A stretch of DNA of 64,000 nucleotides. Origin: Mortierella alpina. Its lineage: Eukaryota; Mortierellomycota; Mortierellomycetes; Mortierellales; Mortierellaceae. Below are positions 32,897 through 44,808 of this stretch, piece by piece. Under the pieces are notes generated by a model. The model was not told where the DNA came from. It saw nothing but the letters and a program-made list of their open reading frames with translations, and searched no databases. A program made the translations under genes and the position numbers. The stretch is taken from NCBI GenBank assembly GCA_029449245.1, contig JANATF010000011.1, forward strand, positions 372,001 through 436,000. Direction: 5' to 3'. Numbering within the stretch: position 1 is the stretch's first letter; each line of letters begins with the position of its first letter.

Positions 32897-34270
32897 ATGA
32901 CCGACGTGACCATTCCCGAAGACTACCTGCCTATTGTCGATGGCCTCCTCTGGAAGAAGATCCTCAAGGAGGGATCGGGCGAATCTCCCAGCAAAAAGTC
33001 GAATGTCAATGGTGCGAAATCTTTACAAACCTCAGGAACAAAAAGATCAGGCACGATGCCCTGGTGGTGGCCATCAGCTGGAGCTGACTCTATGTACTAC
33101 TCTATCTCATTGACAAACTGATAGTTCACTATGTTGGAACCCTTTTCACAAATGGAGAGAAGTTCGACTCGTCTCGCGATCGCTCCTCGCCATTCAACTT
33201 CAAACTTGGTGTTGGTAAGAAACCCAGAAAAAAAAAAGGAATATGGACCGATGACATTGTTGTCAGTAAAGCTTCGCACTAATACGAACATCACTATTGC
33301 TTAATGACTGTCCCTAGGCCAAGTCATCAAGGGTTGGGATGAGGGTGTCAAGACCATGAAGATTGGAGAGTTGGCTGAGCTGGTGTGCGCACCTGAATAT
33401 GGTAGGTGTTTTGGTACCATGTATGGTCTATCGCAATATGTGTCTTTGCGCCATGTATGACGGATCATGGGCGGATCAATTGACGCGCGGCACTTTGATA
33501 CCACATAGCCTACGGAGCTCAAGGTAGCCCTCCCAAGATCCCCGGTAACTCTACTCTCAAGTTTGAAGTTGAGCTGCTTGGATTCCAGGAGGTAAGCAGA
33601 GTTGGCTGATGAAGGCGCACTACCAGGGTAGGATCCACGCTAGCATATGCTAATCTGGTTGCTGCTTGGGCTTTTGTAGTCTGCTGACAACCCCACTGCC
33701 AAGCTGGCTTTGGCCCAGAAGAAGAAGGATCAAGGAAACGCATCTTTCAAGAGCGGCGAGAACGGTGCTGCATCTTTGGCATACAAGGAGGGTGCTGATC
33801 TGCTCAAGGACATGGATGGCGCTACGGAGGAGCAGCTCCAGGAAGCTGGACCCTTGAGGCTTGCTTTGCTGTCGAACCTGGCAGCGGCATATCTGAAGCT
33901 GAACGAGAATGGCAAGGCCGCTGAGGCGTGCCAGCAGGTATGTTTGAATGCTTTTAGCGCTTTAACATATAGCGGGGGTCACTTTTCTATGGCCTCTTTT
34001 TTTTTTCTAATTATGGCACGGTGTCCGTGTGTTTGACACTCTCTGTAGGCACTGAGCATCCAGGCAGACCATGCCAAGGTGACATACCGCCTGGCTCAGG
34101 CATACCTGGGACTGAGCGAGTTTGAAGACGCCAAAAAGGTCGCACAGCGCGGACTGGAGATCTCCCCAGGCGATGCCACGTTTACGAGCTTGCTGAATGT
34201 GATCAGCTCCAAGCAGGCTGCGTTCAAGAAGAAGGAGAAGGCTGCGTACAGCAAGATGTTCAGTGCATAG
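32897..34270 (+). CDS. FKBP-type peptidyl-prolyl isomerase with TPR repeats
   Basis: Six exons: 32897-33011, 33125-33214, 33318-33401, 33509-33591, 33680-33937 and 34049-34270. They sum to 852 nt, or 283 aa. Residues about 10-124 are the FKBP domain: [85 protein letters not shown]. The active-site Tyr, Phe-Asp, Val-Ile-Trp and second Tyr are present. Residues about 125-283 are a TPR region ([70 protein letters not shown]) that would bind Hsp90/Hsp70 C-terminal EEVD peptides. This is a minimal one-FKBP plus three-TPR architecture, like a small immunophilin co-chaperone. AATAAA lies at 34276. Confidence 0.93.
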
Positions 34271-34494
34271 ACGGGAATAAACGAGTCGAGGAAAAGGGGG
34301 CAACGAGGCGCTCGTCTCCTCCATCACGTAAACCACGAGAATAAGCGGTCCCCCAGTTGGATGTCTCACACACACCCTTTTGGCACATCCCTTGCAATCC
34401 CCACTTCACTCTTTTTCCTCTGCCACATTCTTTTCTTTTTCTATTTGGATTATCCTTGGCTCGTCTTCACCACTCCATCCCTTTCAACACCACA

Positions 34495-35936
34495 ATGGCT
34501 TCTTCAAAGGACGACGTTCTCCAGTTCCTGGACTCGCTCGACTCCACCGACGTGGCTGCTGCCCCCGCCAGTTCCACCTCCGCCACCTCCGCCGATGGAG
34601 CTGCCGCACGCGACAGAACCGCCTCATCCACATCTGGCACCACAGTCGGGGCAACGGGCGACAACCAGGATGAGCAATCCGTCCTGGACTTCTTGGATGA
34701 AATCACTCAGTCGGCTTCCACCCCAACTGTCGAATCAAGAACCACGCCTCCAAACTCCCAAGGCAAGTCCTCGGCCTTTGACTCGTCTGCAACGCTGCCT
34801 TCGAGGTATCTTCAGCAGCAACAACAACCCCAACAGCAAGTGGATTCGCGGTCGTCATGGCTGGGAAGTCTCTGGTCGACTGCCTCCGAGGCTGTCAAGA
34901 CAACGCAGACTGCCGTTCAGAGCTCCGTCAAGGCTACCATGGAAAGCCAGGCAACCAAGAATCTGGAGGAGCGTGTCAAGGGCTTTGTAAATGCTGAGAA
35001 CATTGGAAAGATTGGTAAGATATTTGGCTGTACTGCCTTGCTCGGCGTGTGTCGTCAAAGGAACGCAATATCTCACCACATATGTTCCCTTTCTCTGGTA
35101 TAGGTCACGATTTGAAGTCGTTGACCCTTAGCTCCATGACAACAGTGCTTGATGTGATTGCACCCCCAATTGCTGAGCACGAGGTGGTTGAGGTTTGGCT
35201 AGCACATGACATGGTCGGGTATGTCGGGGTCGAGTCGTTGGTCTACAGGGCGTTTTCCAAAGTCATGGAGCAGACCGAAGGCGGTGACGTAGTAGTGCAC
35301 CAAGGCGCAGGCACCAACCAGAACGAGGATGTGAACCCGGAGGACCGACAGCTGAACGCATGTGAAGGATACGACCAGGCGGTCAAACTGGCAAGGGCGA
35401 ATATTGAACACCTCATCAAGACCCACTACCACCCTGAGCCTCACCCACAAGATGGCGCCGCCAAGAATCCAAACACGCATGCCTCCACATGCCCAGTGTT
35501 CATGGCTATCCAGCCCTGCCGTGTCCCTCGTCATAGCTACAACGCCTCTGCAAAGTCTACAGAGTCCTCGGAGGCTGGTGGAAACAATTTGATCCTGGAG
35601 AAGGATGTGTTCATTTCATATGTCATTGTTCTGCAGGATCCAACTCACAAGCTGGAGTTTGAGTCTTGCTCACAGAGTGTGCCAGCGAACTGGCTGTTGA
35701 TCCCCTATGAGGAGAACGAATGGGTCGAGGACCGGATGGTTGACTGCATCCGTCTCGCGGTTGGCGTCATTGCGCAGGACTATGTCTGGACCAGGATGAA
35801 AGGCGATGAGATTCAAAGGCTACAGATCCAGGAAGTCGAGGCCCAAGCCAAGCAGCAACTTCTGGAGCAACAGCAGCAGCAGGAGCAGGAGGCCAAGGCC
35901 TCGGGACAAGCCGAGCTCAACATGCCTAGCGCTTAA
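34495..35936 (+). CDS. MTC1: Mtc1-like protein
   Basis: Two exons, 34495-35014 and 35104-35936, give 1353 nt, or 450 aa. The N terminus has two short acidic repeats, DDVLQFLDSLD and SVLDFLDEI, typical of the Mtc1 family (DUF5427). A Ser/Thr/Gln linker and then SWLGSLWSTASEAVKTTQTAVQ and NLEERVKGFVNAENIGKIG follow. The folded C-terminal part includes LSSMTTVLDVIAPPIAEHEVVEVWLAHDMVGY and YVIVLQDPTHKLEFESCSQSVPANWL. The C terminus is a Gln-rich coiled coil. Yeast Mtc1 is linked to telomere-capping and Golgi/COPI phenotypes; its molecular role is unsettled. Family call is good; function is inferred. Confidence 0.82.
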
Positions 35937-36030
35937 CAAGCATCAGCTCGCTGTAGGGCTGAACGTGATCTCGCGTCGACTTATTTTTTTTTCTATAAAG
36001 CACTGGTCATTGGACTCTTTAAGCATCTGT

Positions 36031-37963
36031 CTAGTCTTCAAACTGCACGAGTGCGACCTCCTCAAAGTATTTGACGCCGGTATTTGAGTTCTCATCTCCC
36101 TCTTTCCTTGCAGCTGCTTTCCCGAAGCAATCCTCGATACAGCTATATACAAGAATGGTACCCCACTCCATCCCGATATCAAAGACTTGTGCCCCTTTCC
36201 TTTCCCTCAGGCTTTTCTTTTCGTCCTCTGACAGGTACTTCTTCGAAGTAACATCCAGTAATGACAACAAGTTGGGCATGAGCTGGAACTCGAATCCTCT
36301 AGGTCCCTTGCAGGCTGGGCATTTGGGGATCCGGTGCGCGCTCGGCGTGGTGTGTTTAGAATGTTGGTTGGCATTGGGTGGCAGGAGCATGCGCGCGGTG
36401 GGATCTGAGAACGAGAACAAGAGAGGGATGCCAGGGAAGTCGTACCGAACACACTGATCCGGCCATGCTTGAACCCGCTCAGTGAACTTTTTGAACGCCT
36501 TGTCGACTCCCTTTGGAAGCGATGCCTTCTCATACGCCTCGCCACTCCAAGTTGCGCCTCCCTGCGGTTCATCATCATCATTGTTGTTATTGACACCTTC
36601 TTCCAGGGCCAGGAAGTGACTGTACCGCTGTGAGATTTCGTCGTCCACCGAGCTCGAATCCTCGAGGACCTCCTCGGTGATGTACAGGTAATGTGGTGAA
36701 AATGCAGGTGGATGGTCGGGCCAGGATGTTCCTTCTATATCAACATGCGCGAAATAATATTTCAGCCAATAGTTTGCTGCAATAACTTCGTTACATTAAA
36801 AGCACCTTTGTCAGCGCACTATACCTTCAACAGCTTCCTCTTCGTCTCCACTCTCGCTTGCTGGCTCATCTTCCTTTGGCACACTTGGCGAGGTGACGTC
36901 GGCAAATGATTTCGCCGTCGAAGTTTGCGATCCTGCACCAAAGCCAGATGGCGGAGCAAATGGATTGGCAGAAGTAGAGGACTACAGTAAAATGTTAGAC
37001 ACTAGTATCACAACATTTCCTCCGCATCCTGTGTGAGGTGCAACATACCGATGCGAAAGGGTTGTTGAATCCACCACCTGCTCCTCCAAAGAGTGCATTT
37101 CCCATATCAAAGGCACCAGGAGCGGCAAACGGCTACATCAGGGGGGGAAAAAAAGGTAATGGGGCGTTAGGGCGTGGAGCACCTCAAGCTATTTCTTGTA
37201 CCTATTGGCGTATGCTGTTTCCCTACATTGGCCGCTGGTGCTGCGATAGCTGGTTTAGCCGCGGGTACTACTGCAGGCTTTGATTTCTTTTCCAGCTTTT
37301 GGGCATATTCTGCATTCAATTTCAACGCGCGGACCACCCGGAAACTAACAATAGGTCAAACGTTGCGTCAGTGTTTTCGCTAGTGTTTTTTTCCCGCTCT
37401 TTTCCGATGAAGCTTTTCTTCACCCCTTACCTTCCTTTCTTCCGCATGCACAGCCGTTGGTTACACGCCCAGACATATACTACGCGATCATAAGGTGACT
37501 TCTCGAGCGGGACATAGGCTTGCAAGAGTAGGTACATGTCCTTTCCACAAGCCTCACAAACGCCGTATTTCGAAGGTGCAGGTCGATTATCTTCCAGCCA
37601 TAGCTAGCGTTTAGTCAAAGGATGGGTTTAATACGTTAGAGAGCAGTGTCTTGAAAACCAAAGTTGTATCCAGTACGGGACGCTTCGACTTACAGGTAAA
37701 CCTCCGATTTTCGTTATGTAAGGATCCGCATCATCCTGTGCCGCCATAGGAGAGTCCGGCATGCCCAACAGGATCGGACTCAACTTCTGCGTGGGCGCGC
37801 TTTTTTTAGATTTCTTGCTGCCCTTGCTGCCCTTGCTGCCCTCCTTGCCTGCTTTCGTTGAGGATCCCGAGGAGCCGAGCTGAAGGTTCTGGAGGCCCAA
37901 CGTTGGGTCTGCGAGATGTGAACTGCTCTTGCTGCTGCTACGGCCACTGCTCTTGGTTTCCAT
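36031..37963 (-). CDS. TSR4: Tsr4/PDCD2-family ribosome-assembly chaperone
   Basis: Six exons: 37963-37694, 37603-37431, 37344-37227, 37132-37049, 36981-36825 and 36734-36031. They sum to 1506 nt, or 501 aa. PDCD2/Tsr4 proteins are dedicated chaperones of ribosomal protein uS5 (Rps2). N-terminal motifs are PSPILLGMPDSP-like and YITKIGGLPLWLEDNRP, followed by the zinc-binding region CEACGKDMYLLLQAYVPLEKSPYDRVVYVWACNQRLC. The middle is Pro/Ala/Ser-rich. The C-terminal PDCD2_C domain has RYDFPGIPLLFSFSD, CPACKGPRGFEFQLMPNLLSLL, DIGMEWGTILVYSC and EVALVQFED. The donor after exon 3 is GTAGGG, weaker than the rest, but it is the only one that keeps the frame. The 3' end is convergent with MTC1 (94 bp apart). 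Confidence 0.92.
37815..37850. repeat. TTGCTGCCC 9-mer repeat in TSR4 exon 1
   Basis: About three tandem copies of a nine-base unit encode a GSKGSKGSK run in the Lys/Ser-rich N-terminal part of the Tsr4-like protein. Confidence 0.75.
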
Positions 37964-39285
37964 TGCGAAGGTGCACTCGAGGTGGTTACGAATGCAAGAG
38001 GAATGTCATGTTGCTGAAACGGAGGGAAGACAAAAAAAAAAAAAAAAAGTGACTGCCTTTGTGTTTATCGATCATGTCGCACATTGGCCAACTCTCGCGC
38101 CTGTGCCTGAACATCTTCATATACCCCACATCGCGCTTGTCCGCTCGGCAAGAATCCATTGGAAACCAGAGCAAGCAGAAACATACCGTGGCCTTGTATA
38201 TACAATTGCAACCGATACACGCAAATCACGATGTACCCAGACTAGTCTGTTCAGGTGTTTCAGCACTGCTGGGGCTCTGACCTCCCCCTATGTAGAATAA
38301 TGCTCTGCGAAAACAATTTCGCTCTGTACTGGTGTCTTGAGCGGCGGGTGTCATTGATGAAGGATCGCACATGGTCTAAGGACATATAGGTCGTATCATC
38401 CTGCATATTTGCAAGGTCGATTAGTCTATCTCGTGCAATTTCCACAGGCCGCTTTCAGTTGATTACCAGCGCAAAAACAAACCCAAAAGCAGCATGGTCG
38501 AGGATTTTTTAATTCACTCCCCTTAGTGAGCCCACGAGAAAGAGTCAGAGGGCCGCTGAAGGCTTTCAAAATGCGTAAAGTAACGACGGGTGTGGTGCTT
38601 GTTGCTCTGCTCAGCAGCCAAAGGAACGGAAAATGCTCCAGTCGGGTGGGGAGCAGTGATGTCTGGGTTCCGGTGTATGGGCAAATAATGTCTGGTGCCT
38701 GGGGAACTGTTGCCGGTCGCTCTTTCCTCCTGCCATCTCCCCTGCTGTTCTCCCGCCCATTTCCGTTTTCCATTCGTTCCTGGCGTCCATCTCACACTCA
38801 CATCATCTCTGTGATTCTTCGCCAAGAAGAATTGAAAGGCAGCACAAAGACGCCCACTGCCATCTGGCTCTCACCCAGCCTCGTACCACAGCACGCCTGT
38901 TATCCAACAGCCAGCTTTTCCTCCGGCCGTTGCATACTTTCACGAGCCTTCACACACCCCCAACCCCCTCAACCACAACATCTTTCTCTCCATCTAGCAT
39001 AACGATATCCTTGAGTGCCTCTTCTCTTTTCTTTTTCTTCAGCCCACACCCCTCTACTTACTCTCCGACCAGCACGGTTTCCCCGGTGTTCAATCGATTG
39101 TTTCTCGACTGCGTGAGTTGCTTGATTCGCGCCAGTAGGTCTTACTTTCGTTCGAGCAAGTGTGTGTGCCTCTTCCCTTCCCTTCCTCCCGTCTTTCTCT
39201 TTTATTCTTGACAAGAACGATGGAGTTTCCTGATACATGCAGTAATCAACAACTGCCACCAGCCCGCTCAAGAACTCCTGCAACA
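37964..39285. other. Divergent intergenic region
   Basis: This lies between TSR4 (minus) and the first surface-protein gene (plus). A run of about 17 A is at 38032-38048. The stretch 38730-39210 is CT-rich and is the likely long leader of the surface-protein gene. No supported gene. Confidence 0.55.
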
Positions 39286-40732
39286 ATGCCCGTGCTACCC
39301 ACATCTGCATCCTGTACCTCCTCCTCCTTTTCGGCCTCCCGGCTCTCTCGCCGGAGACTCCTCGCAGGATGCCTCCTCGCTCTCTCCCTCCTCTCCCCAG
39401 TCTCGCATGCTGTTAACTGTGTTGAGCCCTCTGCAGGGACCTTCAAGGCTGGCGACCCTGTGACCCTGAACTGGAGCCCCGGACTCGGTGAAGAAATCAC
39501 TGATATAAGCGCGGCACTTAATTGTAACACTGGCAACAAAATTGCAGATATACCTCTCACTGGAACCGCTGGACCGCAGACCTGGACAATACCGAGCGTC
39601 GGGAATGCAACGACACCTGGGGGTACCACTGGACTGTGTGCTCAAAACAGCTTTTATGTCCAATACAATGGAAAGCTCAAGGGGTTTCTTATTAACCCGT
39701 CCTTTGGTCCTGTAAGGTGTCCAACAATCATCATAAGCCCCGCACCAAACAATAATTTCATCACCACCCCTGGCACTTCGCCCACAGGCTCGACTGGATC
39801 ATCCACTGGGACAGGCAAGTCGACTTCATCAGGTTCGGGCGGAAATGTATCTCCAACAAATTCTGCAGATGACAAGGGAACCTCAGAGCCACAGACTCAC
39901 GTTGTTATCATTGTTGCCATTGTAAGTGGGAGCGCTGTCCTGGGAGCACATGTATAGATAATGTCAAACCCTTCATGTTGCGCATATCTTGACTGATACC
40001 CGCGATCCGATGGACGTCTTTTTTCATTTTTAGGTGGCTGTGCTGATTCTAGCGCTCGTTGCAGTGGCGATCGTATGGCGCATGAGGAAACAACGTAGAA
40101 AGCGAATGGAGGATGCCATTATGCCTTGGTCATCAACGAACAATAACCAGTTTTCGAAAATGTCGTCGTCATCCATGGATGATGGCCACCGGCCGCATGC
40201 CACTGCGACTGCGGCTGCGGTGGGGCTAAACAAGGCTCAACCAGCAGTGCCTCAGCCTACACACGACTACCACCACGATGAAGGTTACGCGTACAACCAA
40301 TATCCACACAAACAGGGCTACAGCGATGTTGGCTACAACGAAGGCGCTTATAACAGTCCAGAGGACGAGTATTATAACCCGTATTACGCGACAGGAACTC
40401 CTGCCAGTACGCACCCAACCTATTATAGCGGTAGGACGCCTCATCATGATGCGCACGTGCACGCCAACTCGTCGGGCTATTTCCCAGCACCCCCACCTCT
40501 CAATGCGAATGCGCACGGAGGCATGGGCCTTGCTTCGGGCGCAGTGTCGCCAGCGCTAGCCTCCACGTCGCTCTCATCGGCGACCCTAGTCTCTTCATCC
40601 TCGCATCTACGTGGACCACAGGCCCTGGTGAACACTGAGCCCATGTCAGAGATGTCTAACCAGTCAGACAAGCGTGGTCAGAGAGGCTCCCCGCAAGCGA
40701 TACCAATGAAGGTGCTCTCACCTGGCACTTGA
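39286..40732 (+). CDS. Type I cell-surface protein, Cys-domain/stalk/TM (paralog A)
   Basis: Two exons, 39286-39921 and 40034-40732, give 444 aa. An in-frame ATG at 39220 would add 22 residues, but MPVLPTSAS starts a better signal peptide ending LLSPVSHA. The extracellular domain begins VNCVEPSAGTFKAGDPVTLNW and has four cysteines (VNC, LNC, GLC, RC). It resembles Kre9/Knh-type Ig-like modules (WTIPS, NSFYVQYNGK). A Ser/Thr/Gly stalk follows, then one TM helix (VVIIVAIVAVLILALVAVAIVW, split by the intron) and RMRKQRRKR, then a Tyr/His-rich cytoplasmic tail with many NPYYA- or GYSD-like tyrosines. It is clearly paralogous to the next plus-strand gene. A possible wall sensor or adhesin; function is inferred. 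Confidence 0.85.
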
Positions 40733-42463
40733 TGTTTACGTTGTAGTAAAAATAAAAATGGTGTTTATAAGCCAAGCCGAAAAGACCATACATTTCTGCT
40801 GAAGAATGTCCTTGACAGACCCTGCCACTTTTGAGTTGGGGTCCTGTGATTCGCCAGAGGCGGTAATACCGACTACATGGAGGGTCCCCCCTTTAGTGCC
40901 ATTCCTTTATTTGTTGAGAGCGTATATCCTGAACAACCCCAACCGTCTCTAAATCTGAGCAAGGGCTAGACGTGCGCACTTGCCCAAGAAGCAAGCTGTC
41001 GGGGAAAAAACGTGTCCATCTCTACATCTCTAATGCCACACGGTACTTGGTCAGCAAAGTGATTGGAAACCATAGAACCAAGCACGGTTGCACAAAGACC
41101 AATAGATTTGTACATGATGCAGATTCATTCCAGTGGGTGCATGTACCATTGCGCACGAGGAGCATAGCGCAGGCATTTGAGGACGATAGCATACCACAGT
41201 TCAAGATATTTTCAAACAAGCAAAAACCGCACTAACCGTTGGTTGTTAAACAAACAAAAGGCAAGCGATTCAGGGCACCATCGAGAGAAGCTTTGGAGAT
41301 CATATCTAGCAGTCAACACACAAAACCCCTTAGATCGCTAGCTTGGTGTCCCTTGCGGGTGGTGGAGGAGATAGAGCTGATGCACTGTGCTATTGCGTTC
41401 AGGCACCAATTTGCATTTCCATCTTTTTGATACGCGACCACAAGTGTCAATTTCTTTTAATATCTGTTCGTCCTCGTTGACTTGCATGCGCACACCACTG
41501 CTCGCCTACTCACCTGTCTGTGTTTTCTGCACCACATGCAGAGGAGGCAGGGGAAGGCAGACCAAAATAAAGGTGAAATTAGAATTGGGTGGGGGATATC
41601 ATGCAGAGGAACTGAAGGGGGGCAGTGTCAAGAAATATAAGGCTCTCAAAAAAAAAAGTTATATTGTGTAAAGGTGGTTGCACAACGGTACACGCTTCGC
41701 AACATCGCTCGACAAGCAAAGCACAAGGAGTCGTTGCCATTGCAAGAGCAGCAGCAAGAGCAGGGTGGACACACAGGAGTGCAGTGTTTGAGTGATGCTC
41801 AACCTACGGCTGTAAGGACCTGGCTGACAGATATTTTTGTGCCTTTTTCTACCCTCGGGTCGATCCAGCACTACGATGAGTGATATCTCAAGTGTCAATG
41901 CACCTTCACAGCAGACGAAAAAGAAGCGAAAGGGGTTTGGTGTGTCAACAGCCGACTGATGGGCCGATAGGCTAGCTCGGAAATAAAAAATGAACGAGAG
42001 CCTCCACAGAACAACATCAAGGCACCGCCTTTGCAGTTGTCCAACGACTTTTTCTACATTTCACGTTCTCAGTTTCTCTTCTTTTCTTTCTTCTTCGTCT
42101 TTTTGCCGTTTCCGTTCCCCCACCCTGCTCCTTGGGGACCCTTCCTATCGGTCTTCTTGTCCAACCACCCCTCCATCTCCACTTTACCCTGACCCAGGCT
42201 ACCGTTGAATTTTGTCTCTTTATCAGCAGCCGCTCCTCCATTCCTATCTATCGTACCCATCTCACCTCAGCATCTTCTAGTTCACCTTTTGTCGTATTGC
42301 AATTGAGCCTCCCGAGCAGAACCGATATCCTCCATACCCTAATATATCTCCGTCCTGTAGTCCGGTCGAGTGTTTCTGCAGTCCAAAAGACACGTTGACT
42401 CTTGTTCCTTCATGTCCTTGTCCCCTCAATAATTATCGCCACTCCCCTCGTTTATCATCGACG
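40733..42463. other. Intergenic region between tandem surface-protein genes
   Basis: About 1.7 kb without a supported gene. Open frames at 40972-41235 and 41387-41671 have no domain. The right part from 42050 is CT-rich and probably the leader of paralog B. Confidence 0.5.
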
Positions 42464-44371
42464 ATGATCAACAGACCTCGAATGAAACAACCATCGACTG
42501 GCCTGCTTTCAGCAGCAGTGGCAGTCGCTCTCTTGTCAGCAACAGCCGTGGACGCCAGTGTCAACTGTCAATCCCCATCAGGATCTTATCGCGTAGGAGA
42601 TTCAGTCTCAATCTCCCTAGGAGACAATGGCTGGTGGCCCAGGGCTTCAGACGTGTACGCGGTCGATGCCAATGTCTACTGTTCCAGCGGTGGTGATAAG
42701 ATTGCCTCCTTTGGCACCTCCAACGGCGGCTCGTGGACAGTTCCTGGCAATGCCTATGGCTCCTGCTCCGGCAACCAGATTTATGTCGAGTACACTGGCA
42801 CCGTCTATGATATCGCACACCTCTTTCATATCCTCCCTTACACTGCAAGGTGTTCATCCATGACGATTTCCGATGCCCCAGCCCCTCCTCCTCCTCCCCC
42901 ACCCCCACCTCCACCTCCACCTCCACAGACTGGTGATCCTCAGCCGCCTGTAAAGCCTGGTGACCCATCACTGCCTCCCCCAAACCCTGACCCGTCAAAA
43001 CCAAGCAATCCTTCTGTTCCAGGACAGACTGCAGCCCCTGGACAGCAAGTCCCCGGCCATCCAAGCTACACAGTCATCCCCACCGTGATCTCTGGTACCT
43101 CGACCTTCATCTCTGTCACGGCCATGCCTACAGGTCATGTTAGTGCAGCTGCATTTCCTCAAGCGACAAGCAGCTTCAATCCAAATGATCCTCAGCTCCC
43201 TGGCCTGCCACCCACCCCCGAAGGTAACAACGTCACCTCCAAGTCCAGCAACGACAAAAGCGACTCCAAGGTCCCCACGGCTGCCTTGGCGGCCGTCTGC
43301 GGTGTGGCTGCAGTGGCCTTGATTGTCTTTGGTCTGGTCATGACCCGTAAGAGGAAGCAGCGTCAGCAGGAAGAGTCCGATCATGAGGGTGGCTATGGCA
43401 AATCTATGGATTACGACTACGACTCGACGATGGCCTCCACGGGGCAGGGTCTGCCCCACCTTCATAATACCAAAAGCCCAGGCTACTACGGAAACGACGA
43501 CCTACCCGATTTTATTCCGTATATTGCCCCCGCCCCCACGACCCCTACGGCGACTTCTGCGGAGTATGAACACGCCGAGGCAGATAGGGCTGTGGCAGAA
43601 ACAACAGCAGCAGCAGGTGTAGGCGCCACGTACGGATTCGAGCGTCTCTCTGGTGAGGGTATCCAACGCCGCATTAGTGACCGTAGTGATGGATCTCTCA
43701 GTCTTGCTGTTGCCTCTGCCGGCAATGCCGCAGCCGCCACGACGGTGACATCTGAGGTCAGTGGCGCCATCCCCTTCCCGATGCCTCTTACGACTAGCGA
43801 GGCCCTCAAGCAGCAATTCGAGCTCATGAACCGATTCTCGATCACCAGTCAAGACTTCAAGCCTGAAGAGAACACCACTGCTGGCGCTGCTGCTTCCCTT
43901 GGCTCTGGGGCTGCTGCCGCCGCCGCCGTGAACCAGCAGTTGTCGCTCAAGAAGCAGCTTGAAGAGGAAGAAATCAAGGGCTCGGCCTCGACTCGTGACA
44001 ACGACTCGGTGTACTACCTCGACGCCGGGTCGCCTGAACAACAAAAGTACGAATCTGCCCGCTCCTCTCCTTCCCCTCCTCAGACAACGAGGAGCGGTCG
44101 CTCCCCCGTTGCATCGTCTGCGACTCCTGCGACAGGACTGATGGGTGCCTCTGGGTATGTGGACGGCGAACGATCCTCCATCTACGCGCCTTCGCCGTCT
44201 TCAGCATATGCGACGGCGGACTCGCCGACCTTGAGCGCTGTGTCTGTGAACAGCCCCGTCGGGATCCATATGCCGGCGCTCCCACCTTCGGATTGGAGAC
44301 TGACGGGATCGGGTAGACCGGAGAGCTCACATATCCGCGACTTGATCCGTAATGTCCTGAATGACGACTAG
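42464..44371 (+). CDS. Type I cell-surface protein, Cys-domain/polyproline stalk/TM (paralog B)
   Basis: Single exon, 635 aa from the ATG at 42464. The signal peptide is residues about 1-31 (LLSAAVAVALLSATAVDA). The extracellular domain begins VNCQSPSGSYRVGDSVSISL and carries four cysteines in the same order as paralog A (VNC, YC, SC, RC), with GSWTVPG, GNQIYVEYTGT and ARCSSMTISDAP aligned to its counterpart. A polyproline run of about 15 Pro and a Pro/Ser stalk follow. The TM helix is ALAAVCGVAAVALIVFGLVM followed by TRKRKQRQQ. The cytoplasmic tail of about 340 residues is Ala/Ser/Thr-rich with a Gln-rich helix. Unlike A it has no intron. Confidence 0.85.
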   Translation: MINRPRMKQPSTGLLSAAVAVALLSATAVDASVNCQSPSGSYRVGDSVSISLGDNGWWPRASDVYAVDANVYCSSGGDKIASFGTSNGGSWTVPGNAYGSCSGNQIYVEYTGTVYDIAHLFHILPYTARCSSMTISDAPAPPPPPPPPPPPPPPQTGDPQPPVKPGDPSLPPPNPDPSKPSNPSVPGQTAAPGQQVPGHPSYTVIPTVISGTSTFISVTAMPTGHVSAAAFPQATSSFNPNDPQLPGLPPTPEGNNVTSKSSNDKSDSKVPTAALAAVCGVAAVALIVFGLVMTRKRKQRQQEESDHEGGYGKSMDYDYDSTMASTGQGLPHLHNTKSPGYYGNDDLPDFIPYIAPAPTTPTATSAEYEHAEADRAVAETTAAAGVGATYGFERLSGEGIQRRISDRSDGSLSLAVASAGNAAAATTVTSEVSGAIPFPMPLTTSEALKQQFELMNRFSITSQDFKPEENTTAGAAASLGSGAAAAAAVNQQLSLKKQLEEEEIKGSASTRDNDSVYYLDAGSPEQQKYESARSSPSPPQTTRSGRSPVASSATPATGLMGASGYVDGERSSIYAPSPSSAYATADSPTLSAVSVNSPVGIHMPALPPSDWRLTGSGRPESSHIRDLIRNVLNDD

Positions 44372-44808
44372 AAAAATATGTAGCGTCACGTCGCGTCGCG
44401 TCACGTCGTATTTTTTTTTTTTTTTTTTTTTTGCCTAGAAGTGGGGTTGATAGGTGGGGTTTGTGTGCTGGTTCAAACAGACCCTGCTCACCTCCCATGC
44501 TTCCTCCCTCTCCTTCCTACTCCATTTCTCTTTTTCTCTCTCTCACCGACTCTCATTCTCTACCGCTCAGTACTCACAGACACACACACACTCTCTCTCC
44601 CTCTCTGTCTATCTCTGTCGCTCAAAAAAAGCCCTTTCCCTTCCCTCCGCCCTTGTTTTGGTAATGACGATCATTTTGATATGCCCCAACTACCTCTCAA
44701 AATAAAGCGACACTCTTTCCTCCAAAAGGATATAACTTTTTAGTAATAATAATAAAAAAGACCTGCGCGCCAGCTAGTTATGTATAATACTTCTATTCAT
44801 TCTTCTCT
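44372..44808. other. Convergent 3' region with repeats
   Basis: This lies between two convergent genes. It contains a CGTCG/CACGTCG imperfect tandem repeat (44381-44409), a 22-T run (44411-44432) directly after it, a CT/CA-rich stretch (44520-44620), and AATAAA-type signals on both strands (about 44700-44750). Confidence 0.6.
44381..44432. repeat. CGTCG-type tandem repeat followed by a 22-T run
   Basis: Imperfect copies of GTCACGTCGC lead into 22 consecutive T, ten bases after the stop of paralog B. Similar T runs follow or precede other genes in the window (56605-56629, 58743-58766). Confidence 0.85.
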
